Part shown: in pieces, positions 26,261 to 35,023 of the stretch
Layout of the letters: each line of letters starts with the position of its first letter
How positions within the stretch are numbered: the first letter of the stretch is position 1
Assembly: GCA_948471035.1 (NCBI GenBank)
Contig: CAOKRC010000014.1
Span: forward strand, 1 to 40,192
DNA length: 40,192 nucleotides
DNA from: an uncultured Clostridium sp.
GTDB taxonomy: Bacteria; Bacillota; Clostridia; TANB77; CAG-508
Reading direction: 5' to 3'
The notes under the pieces: generated by a model
The model's database searches: none
Told to the model about the DNA's origin: nothing
What the model saw: the letters and a program-made list of their open reading frames with translations, nothing else
Translations under genes and position numbers: made by a program

Positions 26261-27954
26261 CTAGATTTTCCTGCCTTTTTATTTTATTAGTTGTAGTTTT
26301 TATTAATGGATTTTCAGTTAATAATATTCCTCTTATTGCTTTATATTGTGGCATTGCTTGATTTATCTCTTTTATTTTGTTTGATAATACTCTGTAAATT
26401 TCTTCTTCACTTGTTACTTTATATGTGTCTTTTACAACTTCTTTATCATATACAATTTGTACATTTATTTTTATATCGTTTTTATCTGAAGATTGCATTT
26501 TTCCAAATACAAATGATTCTTTTACTCCTTCTATTTTATTTACTAAGTTTTCCATTTCTTCTGGAAAGATGTTTTTACCATTTTTTAATACTATTACACT
26601 TTTCTTTCTTCCACATATAAATATATATCCATCTTTATCTATTCTCGCTAGGTCTCCTGTATGAAACCAACCGTCTTTTATTGCTTCATTTGTCGCTTTT
26701 TTATTGCCATAATATTCAAGCATTACACTTGGCCCTTTTACAAGTAATTCTCCTATTCCCTCATTATTTGCATTTTTTATTTTTACTTCTACACTTGGAA
26801 CTGCTTTACCTATTGAACCCGTTTTATAATGTTTGTTACTTCCAACACCTACTACTGGAGATGTCTCTGTTAATCCATATCCCTGAACTAGGTTCAAACC
26901 AAGTAATCTATATTTTTCTTCAATTTTGGGATCTAGTGCTGCTGCTCCACTTATAAATAGTTTTATATTTCCACCTAGCATTTCATGTATTTCACTAAAT
27001 ACTTTCTTTTTTTCTTCCATTGATGAGTTTTTATATTGTTCTTCTTTTTCTAGTACTTCTTGGAGTTTTCCTTGTTTTTCAAGATTTTTTCTAATCATCA
27101 TAAAAATTCGTTCATATATCCCTGGAACACATGCCATAACACTAACTTTGTATTCGTTTAAGTTTTCTACTATGTGTTTTAAACCATCACAAAATGTCCT
27201 TTTAGAGCCTTTATATAAAGATAATAGAAATCCAACTGTACATTCAAATACGTGATGAACTGGTAATACAGAAAGTAATGTATCTTCTTCATTAATGTTT
27301 AGAACGCTTGCTATATCCATCAAATTTGAACATATATTTTTGTGTGATAATGCAACTACTTTTGATTTTGATGTTGTGCCTGATGTAAATAGCATTATGC
27401 TCATTTTTTCTGCATCAATTTTTGCATCTAAAAATCTTCTATCGCCTTTTTCTATTAATTTTTTTCCTTTTTGTATTAGTTCTTCTTGTGAATATACCCC
27501 ATTTGTATGTATTTCTATATCCATAGATATTAAATGTTTTAATTTATTGCTTTCATCGTATTTGATTTTATTTATCATTTCTTCATATTTTTTTGAGTAA
27601 AATATTGCTTCTATTCCGTGATCTTTCTATTAATGATTCTAATTCATTTTCTGGTAATGCTTTATCTAAGGGTACTACTATTCCAGTTCCACATACTATA
27701 GATAAGTATGCTACCTCCCATTCAAATCTATTTTCTCCTATAACAGCTATTTTTTTATTTTTTAGTCCCATGTCTATTAGTGCTGTTCCAAGGTTATCTA
27801 TCATATCTCTTATTTCTTTATGCGTGTATGTTTTATATTTTCCTTCTTCTTTTTTTATTTTATATGCTATTTTATCTTTATACATGTCTTTTGTTTTGTT
27901 TAGCATATCCTTTAAATCTGTTATTTCCGTATATGAATATAATTTCTTATCCAT
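26235..27954 (-). CDS. AMP-forming acyl-CoA/acyl-ACP synthetase, +1 frameshift at CGG
   Basis: Two ORFs join at the CGG codon 27618-27616 into 572 residues. It belongs to the ANL adenylate-forming superfamily, most like long-chain fatty acid:CoA ligases. Motifs: IMLFTSGTTSKSKVVALSHK (P-loop), GYGLTETSPVVGVG, DGWFHTGDLARIDKDGY and GRKKSVIVLKNGKNIFPEE. The shift is at residue 113 in LIERSGIEAIFYSKK; Gly is common but not invariant there. As first gene of the FAS cluster it could activate exogenous fatty acids or an acyl carrier protein substrate. Downstream birA overlaps its 3' end. Confidence 0.88.
27616..27618 (-). other. CGG +1 shift site in acyl-CoA synthetase (residue 113)
   Basis: Zero-frame AGA TCA CGG AAT; repaired TCA (C)GGA ATA GAA GCA, giving RSGIEA. 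Confidence 0.88.
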
Positions 27955-28298
27955 ACATACCTCCTATTTTTATTTTTATATCATAATTTGGAAATAAAAT
28001 ATATTAAACTGACTCTTCGGTATAATATGGATTGGAGATTTTCGGATAGCAAAAAGAGCAAGAAATAAAGTTCATTGCTCTTTTTGGTACCATTGGCGTA
28101 GTTATCTACAACTTTTTTGGCTCTCTTGACGATTGATACAAATATCAATCAATTTATTTTCTTTACTTTAACATAACATTTATAATTTTGTAAGTGTATT
28201 TTTGAGAGTTATTGACCATTTTAAAATAAAAACGTATTAAAATTGGTCGATAACTTGACTTTTTTAAAAAAATATAATAATATAATTATGGTGATGAT
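27955..28298. other. Divergent intergenic region upstream of the FAS cluster and the ATPase gene
   Basis: It contains a hairpin at 28051-28085 (AAAAAGAGCA / TGCTCTTTTT), which could terminate in either direction. An imperfect palindrome at about 28211-28251 (ATTGACCATTTTAA / TTAAAATTGGTCGAT) overlaps candidate promoter boxes for the ATPase gene (TTGACC-17-TATTAA at 28212-28240; TTGACT at 28255). No FapR-type or FabT-type site could be identified with confidence. Confidence 0.5.
28051..28085. terminator. Bidirectional terminator-like hairpin
   Basis: AAAAAGAGCA pairs with TGCTCTTTTT, with A and T runs on both sides. Confidence 0.6.
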
Positions 28299-29528
28299 AT
28301 GGAAAGAATATATAAACGAGAAAATTATTTAAATAAAATTCGTGGATTTTATAAAGATGATATGATTAAAGTTATATCTGGAATAAGAAGATGTGGAAAA
28401 TCATATTTTTTAAAATCAATTATTCAAGAACTATTGGAAAATGGCATAAATGAAAAAGATATTATTTATATAGAGTTAGATAAAAAAGGATATAAAGATA
28501 TAAGAACATCAAAACAATTAGAAAAAATAATAGATGAAAAGATAACTGATGATGATTTTAAATATTTATTTATTGATGAAATACAAAATGTTAAGAACTT
28601 TGAATCTCTAATTAATTCTTATAGAGAAGAAGGAAATATATCTATCTTTATTACAGGCTCAAACTCTTACCTTTTGAGTGGAGAGTTGGTAACAAAATTA
28701 ACTGGTAGATATATTGAAATAGAAATGCTGACTCTTTCTTTTTACGAATATGTAGATATGAAAAGATTTTTAAATAAGAATGTTAATGAAAATATTTATT
28801 TAGAATTTGAGGAATACATTAGAAATGGTGGATTTCCAAAGTCCTTATACTATGACAATTATGATGAAAAAATAACGTATACTTCTAGTGTTATAAGTCA
28901 AATCTTCGATAAAGACATAAAAACAAGCAATAAAATAAAGGATAAAGCTTTATTTGAAAGAATAGAAAAATTTATTATTAATAATTTTGGCACAGTTATA
29001 TCTATAAAGAATATATACAATTATCTAAAAAATGAAGTAAAGATAAATGTAGATAGAAGAACTATAAAAAGATATTTAGACATTTTAGAAAAGGCTAAAA
29101 TCATCTATTCTTGTGAGCTATTTGATATAAAATCAAAATCTGTTTTAAAGGGCGAAAAGAAATATTATTTAGCCGATTTAAGCATTTACTATTCACAAAA
29201 TACTGACAATAGAATAAACTATGGACCAGTTCTTGAAAATGTAATGTATGCTTATTTAAAGAGCAAAAATTACAAACTTTCTGTAGGTTACATTGGAAAG
29301 CTAGAATGTGATTTTATTGCAAGAGCAAATTATGATGATTACTACTATATTCAAGTTTCTAAAGACATTAGCAACAAAGATACTGAAGAACGAGAATATA
29401 GACCATTTTATATGATTAAAGAACTATACCCTAGATATTTATTTACTATGGATATGTTACTTCAAAAACGAGATGGTATAAATCATGTGAATATTGTTGA
29501 TTTTATTTATAATAATAAAAATTTGTAA
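28299..29528 (+). CDS. AAA-family ATPase with DUF4143 C-terminal domain
   Basis: The 409-residue protein has the Walker A motif SGIRRCGKSYFLKSI (about 27-41) and Walker B KYLFIDEIQNVKNFE (about 88-102). The sensor-like block ISIFITGSNSYLLSGELVTKL and LTGRYIEIEMLTLSFYEY are characteristic of the DUF4143-containing group. After it comes a winged-helix region (YNYLKNEVKINVDRRTIKRY) and a nuclease-like C-terminal part (ENVMYAYLKSKNYKL, ECDFIARANYDDYYYIQVS). The biological role of the family is unclear. It is a single gene, probably accessory, with codon use like the mobile element at the right end. Confidence 0.85.
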   Translation: MERIYKRENYLNKIRGFYKDDMIKVISGIRRCGKSYFLKSIIQELLENGINEKDIIYIELDKKGYKDIRTSKQLEKIIDEKITDDDFKYLFIDEIQNVKNFESLINSYREEGNISIFITGSNSYLLSGELVTKLTGRYIEIEMLTLSFYEYVDMKRFLNKNVNENIYLEFEEYIRNGGFPKSLYYDNYDEKITYTSSVISQIFDKDIKTSNKIKDKALFERIEKFIINNFGTVISIKNIYNYLKNEVKINVDRRTIKRYLDILEKAKIIYSCELFDIKSKSVLKGEKKYYLADLSIYYSQNTDNRINYGPVLENVMYAYLKSKNYKLSVGYIGKLECDFIARANYDDYYYIQVSKDISNKDTEEREYRPFYMIKELYPRYLFTMDMLLQKRDGINHVNIVDFIYNNKNL

Positions 29529-29653
29529 AGGAGTATATGCATAAAATGAAATTTCATAAGAGTTGGAATAAGATTATTGTGTTCATCAAATTTTTCATAG
29601 TCTTAAAATTAAATTATATCAAGACTTTCAAAAAGTTCGATGAAGGTTGTATG

Positions 29654-29730
<77 letters not shown>

Positions 29731-29828
29731 ATTTTTATTTTAACATTACTATTATACTTACTTTTATGGTGTTTTTCAAGTAAATTTTGAAAATTTTGAT
29801 AAAGTTTTTGAATTTTAGTATATAAGAT

Positions 29829-29859
29829 GTGGACAGATACTTTTGTCTGCCCACATTTT
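29829..29859 (-). terminator. Hairpin after the pilin-like gene
   Basis: GTGGGCAGAC and TCTGTCCAC pair (minus strand) directly after the stop codon. The following T run is weak, so it is a probable rather than certain terminator. Confidence 0.6.
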
Positions 29860-29864
29860 AATTA

Positions 29865-31049
29865 TTAGTCTTGTGTTACTTTATTATTTTGCATTTCTTC
29901 ATTATCTTGTACTTCTTCACTATTTTGCATTTCTTTCTTAGAATTATCTGTACAATTACTTATTACTCCTGTATTTACTGAACATATTTCTATAATACTA
30001 TTTTCATATTCAGCCTCTTCTTTTAGTATTACATTTTGTATTGTTCCTGTATTTTTTCCAAATAAGGCTTTATAGCTTATATTTTGATTAATATTTAAAC
30101 CACTAATTGTATATCCTCTTCCATCATATTGTCCTGCAAAATAATAGTTTTCATTTTGTTCATAGTTTCCTATTGGTGTCCATATTTCATTATTTAAATC
30201 TATATCATTTATTTGTTTTATAAGTTTTCCTTCTAATGTGTTTCCACTATTTACTACTTCTGCAAGTGCAAAGAGGTCTTCTTTTGTACTTATTGTATCT
30301 TCATTTTTTAATGTTATTGTTCCTGATGTTGTAGCATTTCCACTTGTATCTATTATTTGTATATACCAGTTGCTTTCTTCATAAAAAAGTAATTCTATAT
30401 CTACAATTTCTTGTTTTCTTTCTTTTACAGAGTTTGTATATTCATATGTTTTATAAATATCATTTTCTTTATATAAATTAATTGTTTTTATTCCTATATT
30501 CTTATTCGTCGCATCTATTTCTAATGTCGCTATGTTGTTATTTTTCTGTTTTAGTTTTAATCTACTAACTTGTGGAATTTCTATTTTTGTATATTCATTT
30601 GGTATTGTATAATAGTTTTTATTATCTAACTTTATTCCTTTTACATAGTATATTGTATGGCTTTGCTCATTTATTATATATAAATCTGTTTTTTGATTGT
30701 CGATAGTTTGTTTATATTCTTTATATTCTTTTCCATATGTTAGAGTTACATTCTCTAATGATTCTATATCAACTACATAATAGTTTTCATTATCATTTAT
30801 ATTTATATTTTTTACGTTTTCAACATTTGTGTATAATGTCTTAATTATTGGAAGTGTTCCATATTGTGAATAATATATATCTACTTTGTCTTTTAATATG
30901 GTTATATCATTATACATATTATTTAATGCTCTTGTATTTATTCCTGTACTTGCATTATAAAGTATTACACTTGATATTATAAGCATTATAATAATCGCAA
31001 GTATAAGTGTTACTAGTGTTATTCCTTTGTTTTGTTTTAAATTTATCAT
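29865..31049 (-). CDS. Type IV pilin-like protein with GLUG-type motif
   Basis: I set the start at the second ATG (31049, MINLKQNKGITLV) because GGAGG lies seven bases upstream; the first ATG is too close. The N terminus has a prepilin-like signal, QNKG then ITLVTLILAIIIMLIISS, but position 5 of the mature form is Thr, not the usual Glu. The body (about 40-390) is exported and includes GRGYTISGLNINQNISYKAL, resembling a GLUG repeat. The end has a degenerate repeat, NSEEVQDNEEMQNNKVTQD. It may be a cell-surface or pseudopilin-type protein. It lies downstream of the spoIVFB-like gene on the same strand. Confidence 0.65.
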   Translation of the reverse strand: MINLKQNKGITLVTLILAIIIMLIISSVILYNASTGINTRALNNMYNDITILKDKVDIYYSQYGTLPIIKTLYTNVENVKNININDNENYYVVDIESLENVTLTYGKEYKEYKQTIDNQKTDLYIINEQSHTIYYVKGIKLDNKNYYTIPNEYTKIEIPQVSRLKLKQKNNNIATLEIDATNKNIGIKTINLYKENDIYKTYEYTNSVKERKQEIVDIELLFYEESNWYIQIIDTSGNATTSGTITLKNEDTISTKEDLFALAEVVNSGNTLEGKLIKQINDIDLNNEIWTPIGNYEQNENYYFAGQYDGRGYTISGLNINQNISYKALFGKNTGTIQNVILKEEAEYENSIIEICSVNTGVISNCTDNSKKEMQNSEEVQDNEEMQNNKVTQD

Positions 31050-31102
31050 TTGCATTCCTCCGTTTTTTCCTATGTATATAGTACTATTATTTTTGTTTTA
31101 TT

Positions 31103-31756
31103 TCAACTGTTTTCTATTATTTTATAAATTCTCTTTTTAGTATTGTATTTTTTATTTTCTATAATAATCATTGCCCATAGATATATTATTATGAATAATA
31201 TTGCTATATTTTTGTAATAGTATATTCCTATACTTGCAAGCATTGTTACTAATATTACACATATGTTTGATATGTAATTTGTATATTCTATTGCTTGCTT
31301 ATTTCCTTTTAGAATATGTATTATGGATTTTAAACACCTTCCTCCATCTAGTGGATATATTGGAAGTAAATTAAATAGTGCAATTAATATGTTTGCATAT
31401 ATTATTTCATTACACCAAAAATAATCATTGTATTTTCTTAATATCAAACAAATTCCTACTATAAGGAGATTTGTAACAGGTCCTGCAAGTGCTATTATTA
31501 TTTTCTTTAGACCAAGTAAATTTGCATTTTTTATCTTTTTATTATAGTCGTTGCATATTACACTAAACTCTACACTTATTCCAAATGGCATTATTTTTAG
31601 CGATTTTGGCTTAAGTCCTAATATTAAACCACAAATTAAATGTCCTATTTCATGTAAAATTGCAAATATCATAAGCAGTGCATATATTTCTATTTGTTTA
31701 GTAAAATAAAATATGATTGCAAATAGAAATATTTTTAAGTTAATATTTATACTCAT
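31103..31756 (-). CDS. spoIVFB: SpoIVFB-like site-2 (M50) intramembrane metalloprotease
   Basis: The 217-residue membrane protein has about five hydrophobic segments. The zinc motif is FAILHEIGHLICG (about 31-43; HExGH), and the third ligand is in LLPIYPLDGGRCLKSI (about 129-144; LDGGR). This fits SpoIVFB, which cleaves pro-sigma-K in the mother cell. It has no CBS domain, as expected for a short form. The gene before it encodes a SpoIVFA-like partner, which supports the assignment. A family A repeat separates the two genes. Confidence 0.85.
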   Translation of the reverse strand: MSININLKIFLFAIIFYFTKQIEIYALLMIFAILHEIGHLICGLILGLKPKSLKIMPFGISVEFSVICNDYNKKIKNANLLGLKKIIIALAGPVTNLLIVGICLILRKYNDYFWCNEIIYANILIALFNLLPIYPLDGGRCLKSIIHILKGNKQAIEYTNYISNICVILVTMLASIGIYYYKNIAILFIIIYLWAMIIIENKKYNTKKRIYKIIENS

Positions 31757-31808
31757 TATAATCCCCCTTTATTATAATTAAGACTATTTTCTCTTTAGTC
31801 GCTTCCAT

Positions 31809-31901
31809 GTAGTAATATATTTATTTTGGAAAGTTCCGACACTCGTCATGACCTCCGCATACTTAAGCGTACTCCACTTTTCAAAATAAATATATCACTA
31901 C
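31809..31901. mobile_element. MITE-like element, family A, copy 2
   Basis: Arms 31809-31828 and 31882-31901 are inverted repeats with one mismatch. The interior is the reverse complement of copy 1 at 20.9 kb (GTACTCCACTTTT; GCATACTTAAGC). Confidence 0.75.
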
Positions 31902-31949
31902 ACTCACGCTAGTTTACTATTATAATAATTTTTAACATTAATTGTTTTT

Positions 31950-32900
31950 CTAAAATTCTAATATGTCTCTAGGATTTATATAGTTATTTCCTCTTTTTAT
32001 TTCAAAATGTAAATGTGGATTTGTTGAATTTCCTGTAGACCCTACTTCTGCAATTACTTGTCCTTTGGTTACATTATCTCCAACATTTACAAATAATTTA
32101 CTACAGTGTGCATACATTGTGCTTACATCGTTATTTGTTACTTGTATATGATATCCATAACTTCCTTCCGTAGATGATATCGTAACCTCTCCATCCATTG
32201 CAGATTTGATCTCAGTTCCTGTATTTGCTGCTATATCTATTCCCATATGATTTTTGCTTACTATTGGATTATCTACATTTCTTATTCCAAATTCTGATGA
32301 TACTATTCCTTCTATGGGTTTTACTAAATTAAATGTTTTTATATATTCTTCGTCTGTCAAGTTTTCTTGGTTTTTAGTTTCTTCATTACTTGCTTGTTCA
32401 TTGTTATTTTCTATCGTTTGCTCTCTTTCGTGTGAATTTTGAGCAAGTGTAATATTTTCTATTGTTATACTTGCTAATTTTGCCACTCCTACTGTATTTT
32501 GCATATCTGTATCTACAGTATTACTTTCTTGATTTTCTTCTTCATTTATTGTATTTTCTGTATCATTTGTATCATTAACTAAGTCATTACTAAAACTATT
32601 GATTCCATTTATAATGTTAGTATATATTTCTTCTATATTTATGTCGTATGATAATATTTCTTTTGTTTTGTTTATTATTTCCACAGAAAATACATAGTTG
32701 CTATTTTGAACTAAATAAAATATAAAATAAATTACTAAACAGATGGCAATTTGTAATATCATTTTTTTTAATAATCCATAATTTTTCTCGTTTGATACAT
32801 TTACTGTTGCGACATTTCTATTTGTATACCCACTTCTTCTCCTTGAATATATTTCTTCTGCTCGTCTAATTTTTTCTTCTGGACTTAAAGTTCTTTCCAA
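31950..32900 (-). CDS. SpoIVFA/SpoIIQ-like membrane protein with M23 (LytM) domain
   Basis: The 316-residue protein has a cytoplasmic basic N terminus, one membrane segment (about 47-65, MILQIAICLVIYFIFYLV) and a low-complexity Asn/Glu/Thr linker (about 100-190). The C-terminal M23 domain contains NHMGIDIAANTGTEI (HxxxD zinc ligands) and NPHLHFEIKRGN (HxH), so the peptidase site looks intact. Position next to a SpoIVFB-like gene suggests the regulator SpoIVFA; SpoIIQ is the alternative. The gene starts behind AGAAGAGGTG. Confidence 0.75.
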   Translation of the reverse strand: MERTLSPEEKIRRAEEIYSRRRSGYTNRNVATVNVSNEKNYGLLKKMILQIAICLVIYFIFYLVQNSNYVFSVEIINKTKEILSYDINIEEIYTNIINGINSFSNDLVNDTNDTENTINEEENQESNTVDTDMQNTVGVAKLASITIENITLAQNSHEREQTIENNNEQASNEETKNQENLTDEEYIKTFNLVKPIEGIVSSEFGIRNVDNPIVSKNHMGIDIAANTGTEIKSAMDGEVTISSTEGSYGYHIQVTNNDVSTMYAHCSKLFVNVGDNVTKGQVIAEVGSTGNSTNPHLHFEIKRGNNYINPRDILEF

Positions 32901-33081
32901 TAAAAAAACACCTCTTCTAACGTAATATATTTTTTATAGTTATATTGTTATTAATGTCTGCTTTTGTTCTATATATATGTTAGAAAAAAGTGTTTTATGC
33001 TTCTTGATTTTATACAAATTATTCTTTTGGGGTTAGTAAAAAATAACAAATTTACTTTTTATTATTTTACTATTTTTTTGA

Positions 33082-33113
33082 ATAGAGGGTAGCATGACAT
33101 GCTACCCCCTACA
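33082..33113 (-). terminator. Hairpin (family C-like) after the tail-anchored gene
   Basis: GGGGTAGCAT and ATGCTACCCTC pair closely on the minus strand, flanked by CCCTACATAA as in the other GC-rich intergenic units. Confidence 0.6.
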
Positions 33114-33118
33114 TAATT

Positions 33119-33457
33119 TTATATTAAATTTATTATTATCCCTAGTACTGCAATAACTGCAAAGAATGCTGTTAGCTTTTGTAGGTTTTTATATTTCTTT
33201 TTTATTTTATTATTAGTTACTTCTAGTTGTTTTGGTTTTTCTAAATTTGCTATATAACTTGCTACAACTGATTCTGCTTCTTTTATAATATATTCCTTAG
33301 AACTTAATTTTCTTCTTGTAGTAACTTTTACATTTTCCTTTTTCTTATTTATGTTTTTCATACTAACATTTTCTTTTAATATTACTATTGCTTCTTCAAT
33401 AAGATTTGACGGTAAATCTTTTAATACTACTATGTTTTTCATATTGTTTTCTTCCAT
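33119..33457 (-). CDS. Small tail-anchored membrane protein of unknown function
   Basis: The start is placed at ATG 33457 (MEENNMKNIVVLKDLPSNLI), which has AGGAGGG six bases upstream; the longer ORF to 33517 is not supported. The 112-residue product is basic and helical in the middle (NKKKENVKVTTRRKLSSKEY). It ends in a hydrophobic segment (LTAFFAVIAVLGIIINLI), so it should be anchored by its C terminus with the bulk in the cytoplasm. It lies between yyaC-like and spoIVFA-like genes, which suggests a sporulation or envelope role by context only. Confidence 0.6.
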   Translation of the reverse strand: MEENNMKNIVVLKDLPSNLIEEAIVILKENVSMKNINKKKENVKVTTRRKLSSKEYIIKEAESVVASYIANLEKPKQLEVTNNKIKKKYKNLQKLTAFFAVIAVLGIIINLI

Positions 33458-33521
33458 ATGTACCCTCCTAAAAAATTGGTTATTATAATTTTTTCCACTT
33501 TTTTTAGGAATATACATTTTA

Positions 33522-34067
33522 CTATCTATATTTTATAACATTATAAATTCCTTCTGCTGTAATGTCTGCAAGGTTCATTACTATATTTAATGATGTATTT
33601 TGTAATTCTTGATAGTTACATCTTGGCATATTATGGTCTTTTGCAACGATTCCTTTTATGCTAATGTCTCCTACTTCTATCATTTTTTTATTAGTTCCTC
33701 TTCCAAATTTGGTTTTTGAGTTTGATACTACAATTTTTCCTATATTTTCTGTTTTTGAAAGTGCTGCATCTATTGCAATTATACATGGATTTTCATATAA
33801 ATTTATAATGTTATTTACTTCTTTTTCTAAATTTACTCCTGATATTGGATTTTGTAGAGTTCCTACTACTTTTATATTGTTGTAAAAATTTTTGAATAAT
33901 TTTTTTAGATTTTCTCCTACTATTGGACCAAATGCATCTCCTGTTATTTTATCTGAACCTACACATAAAAATATGTAATCTGTAAATGGTTTATCACTTT
34001 TAAGATTATATATTTTACTACTAAATTCATTTACAAAATCATTAAATACTATATCTCTTGTAAGCAT
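33522..34067 (-). CDS. yyaC: YyaC-like spore protease-family protein (DUF1256)
   Basis: The start is set at ATG 34067 (MLTRDIVFND) behind GGGGTGAT. The product of about 181 residues reads DYIFLCVGSDKITGDAFGP (about 28-46), then VVGTLQNPISGVNLEKEV, CIIAIDAALSKTENIGKI and GDISIKGIV. This is the YyaC/DUF1256 pattern, related to the germination protease Gpr and present in endospore formers. Biochemical activity of YyaC is not firmly established. Neighbouring genes include sporulation genes. Confidence 0.8.
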   Translation of the reverse strand: MLTRDIVFNDFVNEFSSKIYNLKSDKPFTDYIFLCVGSDKITGDAFGPIVGENLKKLFKNFYNNIKVVGTLQNPISGVNLEKEVNNIINLYENPCIIAIDAALSKTENIGKIVVSNSKTKFGRGTNKKMIEVGDISIKGIVAKDHNMPRCNYQELQNTSLNIVMNLADITAEGIYNVIKYR

Positions 34068-34126
34068 TATATCACCCCATAATTTGTATAAGAATATTAT
34101 CTTTATATCTATATTCAATAGTTTTA

Positions 34127-34378
34127 TTAATATTCTTTTTTGTTATTTGCAATTATAATGTTTACTGTATCGTCTTTAGCATATTTTTTTATAATGTCTG
34201 TTGAAAATCCTGCTATTTCATTTGATAAAATTATTGTGTGATAATTTTTTTCTACTAATTCATTTATTTTGTTGTCTGTTGTTTCTAGGTCTTCTATTTC
34301 ATATACATCAAATCCTATATTTTTTTGAAATTTAAAACTTTTGTCATCGTTTTTTGATTTTAACCACGATATCCTCAT
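34127..34378 (-). CDS. Small unknown protein, possibly V-ATPase F-subunit-like fold
   Basis: The 83-residue product starts at ATG 34378 (MRISWLKSKNDD) behind GGTGAT. It reads IGFDVYEIEDLETTDNKINE and then TIILSNEIAGFSTDIIKKYA. The alternating strand-helix text (IILSNEIAG; VNIIIANN) loosely resembles the ATP-synthase (F/14 kDa) subunit fold, but there are no other ATPase genes here. Function unknown. It is likely co-transcribed with yyaC, 59 bases downstream. Confidence 0.55.
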   Translation of the reverse strand: MRISWLKSKNDDKSFKFQKNIGFDVYEIEDLETTDNKINELVEKNYHTIILSNEIAGFSTDIIKKYAKDDTVNIIIANNKKEY

Positions 34379-34498
34379 ATTTATCACCAATATTATATTT
34401 CCAAATAATATTGAATTTTATTCATTTTGTAAATTTAATTTCTTATAATCTTGGTTAAATAGCTAAACGAGGACGTTTGCTCATTAAGTAATGTGGAC

Positions 34499-34657
34499 TT
34501 TATTCTACTGTTTTAATAAGTCTCTAAACTATAATAGTTATTTTTGAAAAATAGAGAAATCCTCCTTTATTTAAAGGAGGTGGCAGTCCGTAGGACTTAC
34601 GGAGAATTCTTATAGCATTAATTTATATAGAGATGTTAGTTATAGTCTGAACATTAA
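34499..34657. mobile_element. Dispersed repeat family B, long copy
   Basis: It includes TTTTTGAAAAATAGAG, a CTCCTTTATTTAAAGGAG palindrome, GTCCGTAGGACTTACGGAG, and the end TATAGCATTAATTTATATAG plus TAGTCTGAACATTAA. The same order is seen, reversed, at 8411-8567, and the right half at 11749-11866. No coding capacity. Confidence 0.7.
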
Positions 34658-34658
34658 T

Positions 34659-34691
34659 AAAAAGGATAGCAAACATTTTGGTTTGCTACCC
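34659..34691 (-). terminator. Rho-independent terminator of rplU-rpmA
   Basis: Minus strand: GGGTAGCAAAC, loop CAAAAT, GTTTGCTATCC, then TTTTT. Confidence 0.9.
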
Positions 34692-34698
34692 AGTTTTA

Positions 34699-34965
34699 TT
34701 ATTCTGTTACTTCTTGTGCATAAACACTAACTTTCTTTTTATCTTTTCCTAATCTCTCGAATTTAACTATTCCATCTACTAATGCATATAAAGTATCATC
34801 ACTACCAATTCCAACATTAGTTCCTGGATGTACATTAGTTCCTCTTTGTCTAATTAATATATTTCCTGCTAGAACAAATTGTCCATCAGCACGTTTCACA
34901 CCAAGACGTTTAGACTCACTGTCTCTTCCGTTTTTAACACTACCTTGACCTTTTTTATGAGCCAT
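34699..34965 (-). CDS. rpmA: 50S ribosomal protein L27
   Basis: The 88-residue protein reads [20 protein letters not shown], then [20 protein letters not shown], matching L27 throughout. The N terminus reaches into the peptidyl transferase centre. Many Firmicutes carry an N-terminal extension on L27 that is cleaved by the protease Prp; here the protein starts directly at AHKKG, so no processing is needed. The start follows GGAGGG. rplU lies 58 bases upstream. Confidence 0.97.
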   Translation of the reverse strand: MAHKKGQGSVKNGRDSESKRLGVKRADGQFVLAGNILIRQRGTNVHPGTNVGIGSDDTLYALVDGIVKFERLGKDKKKVSVYAQEVTE

Positions 34966-35023
34966 ACTTTATCTCACTCCCTCCTAATTTATAGTGATAT
35001 ATCTTTTTTTATAAAATCTAATT

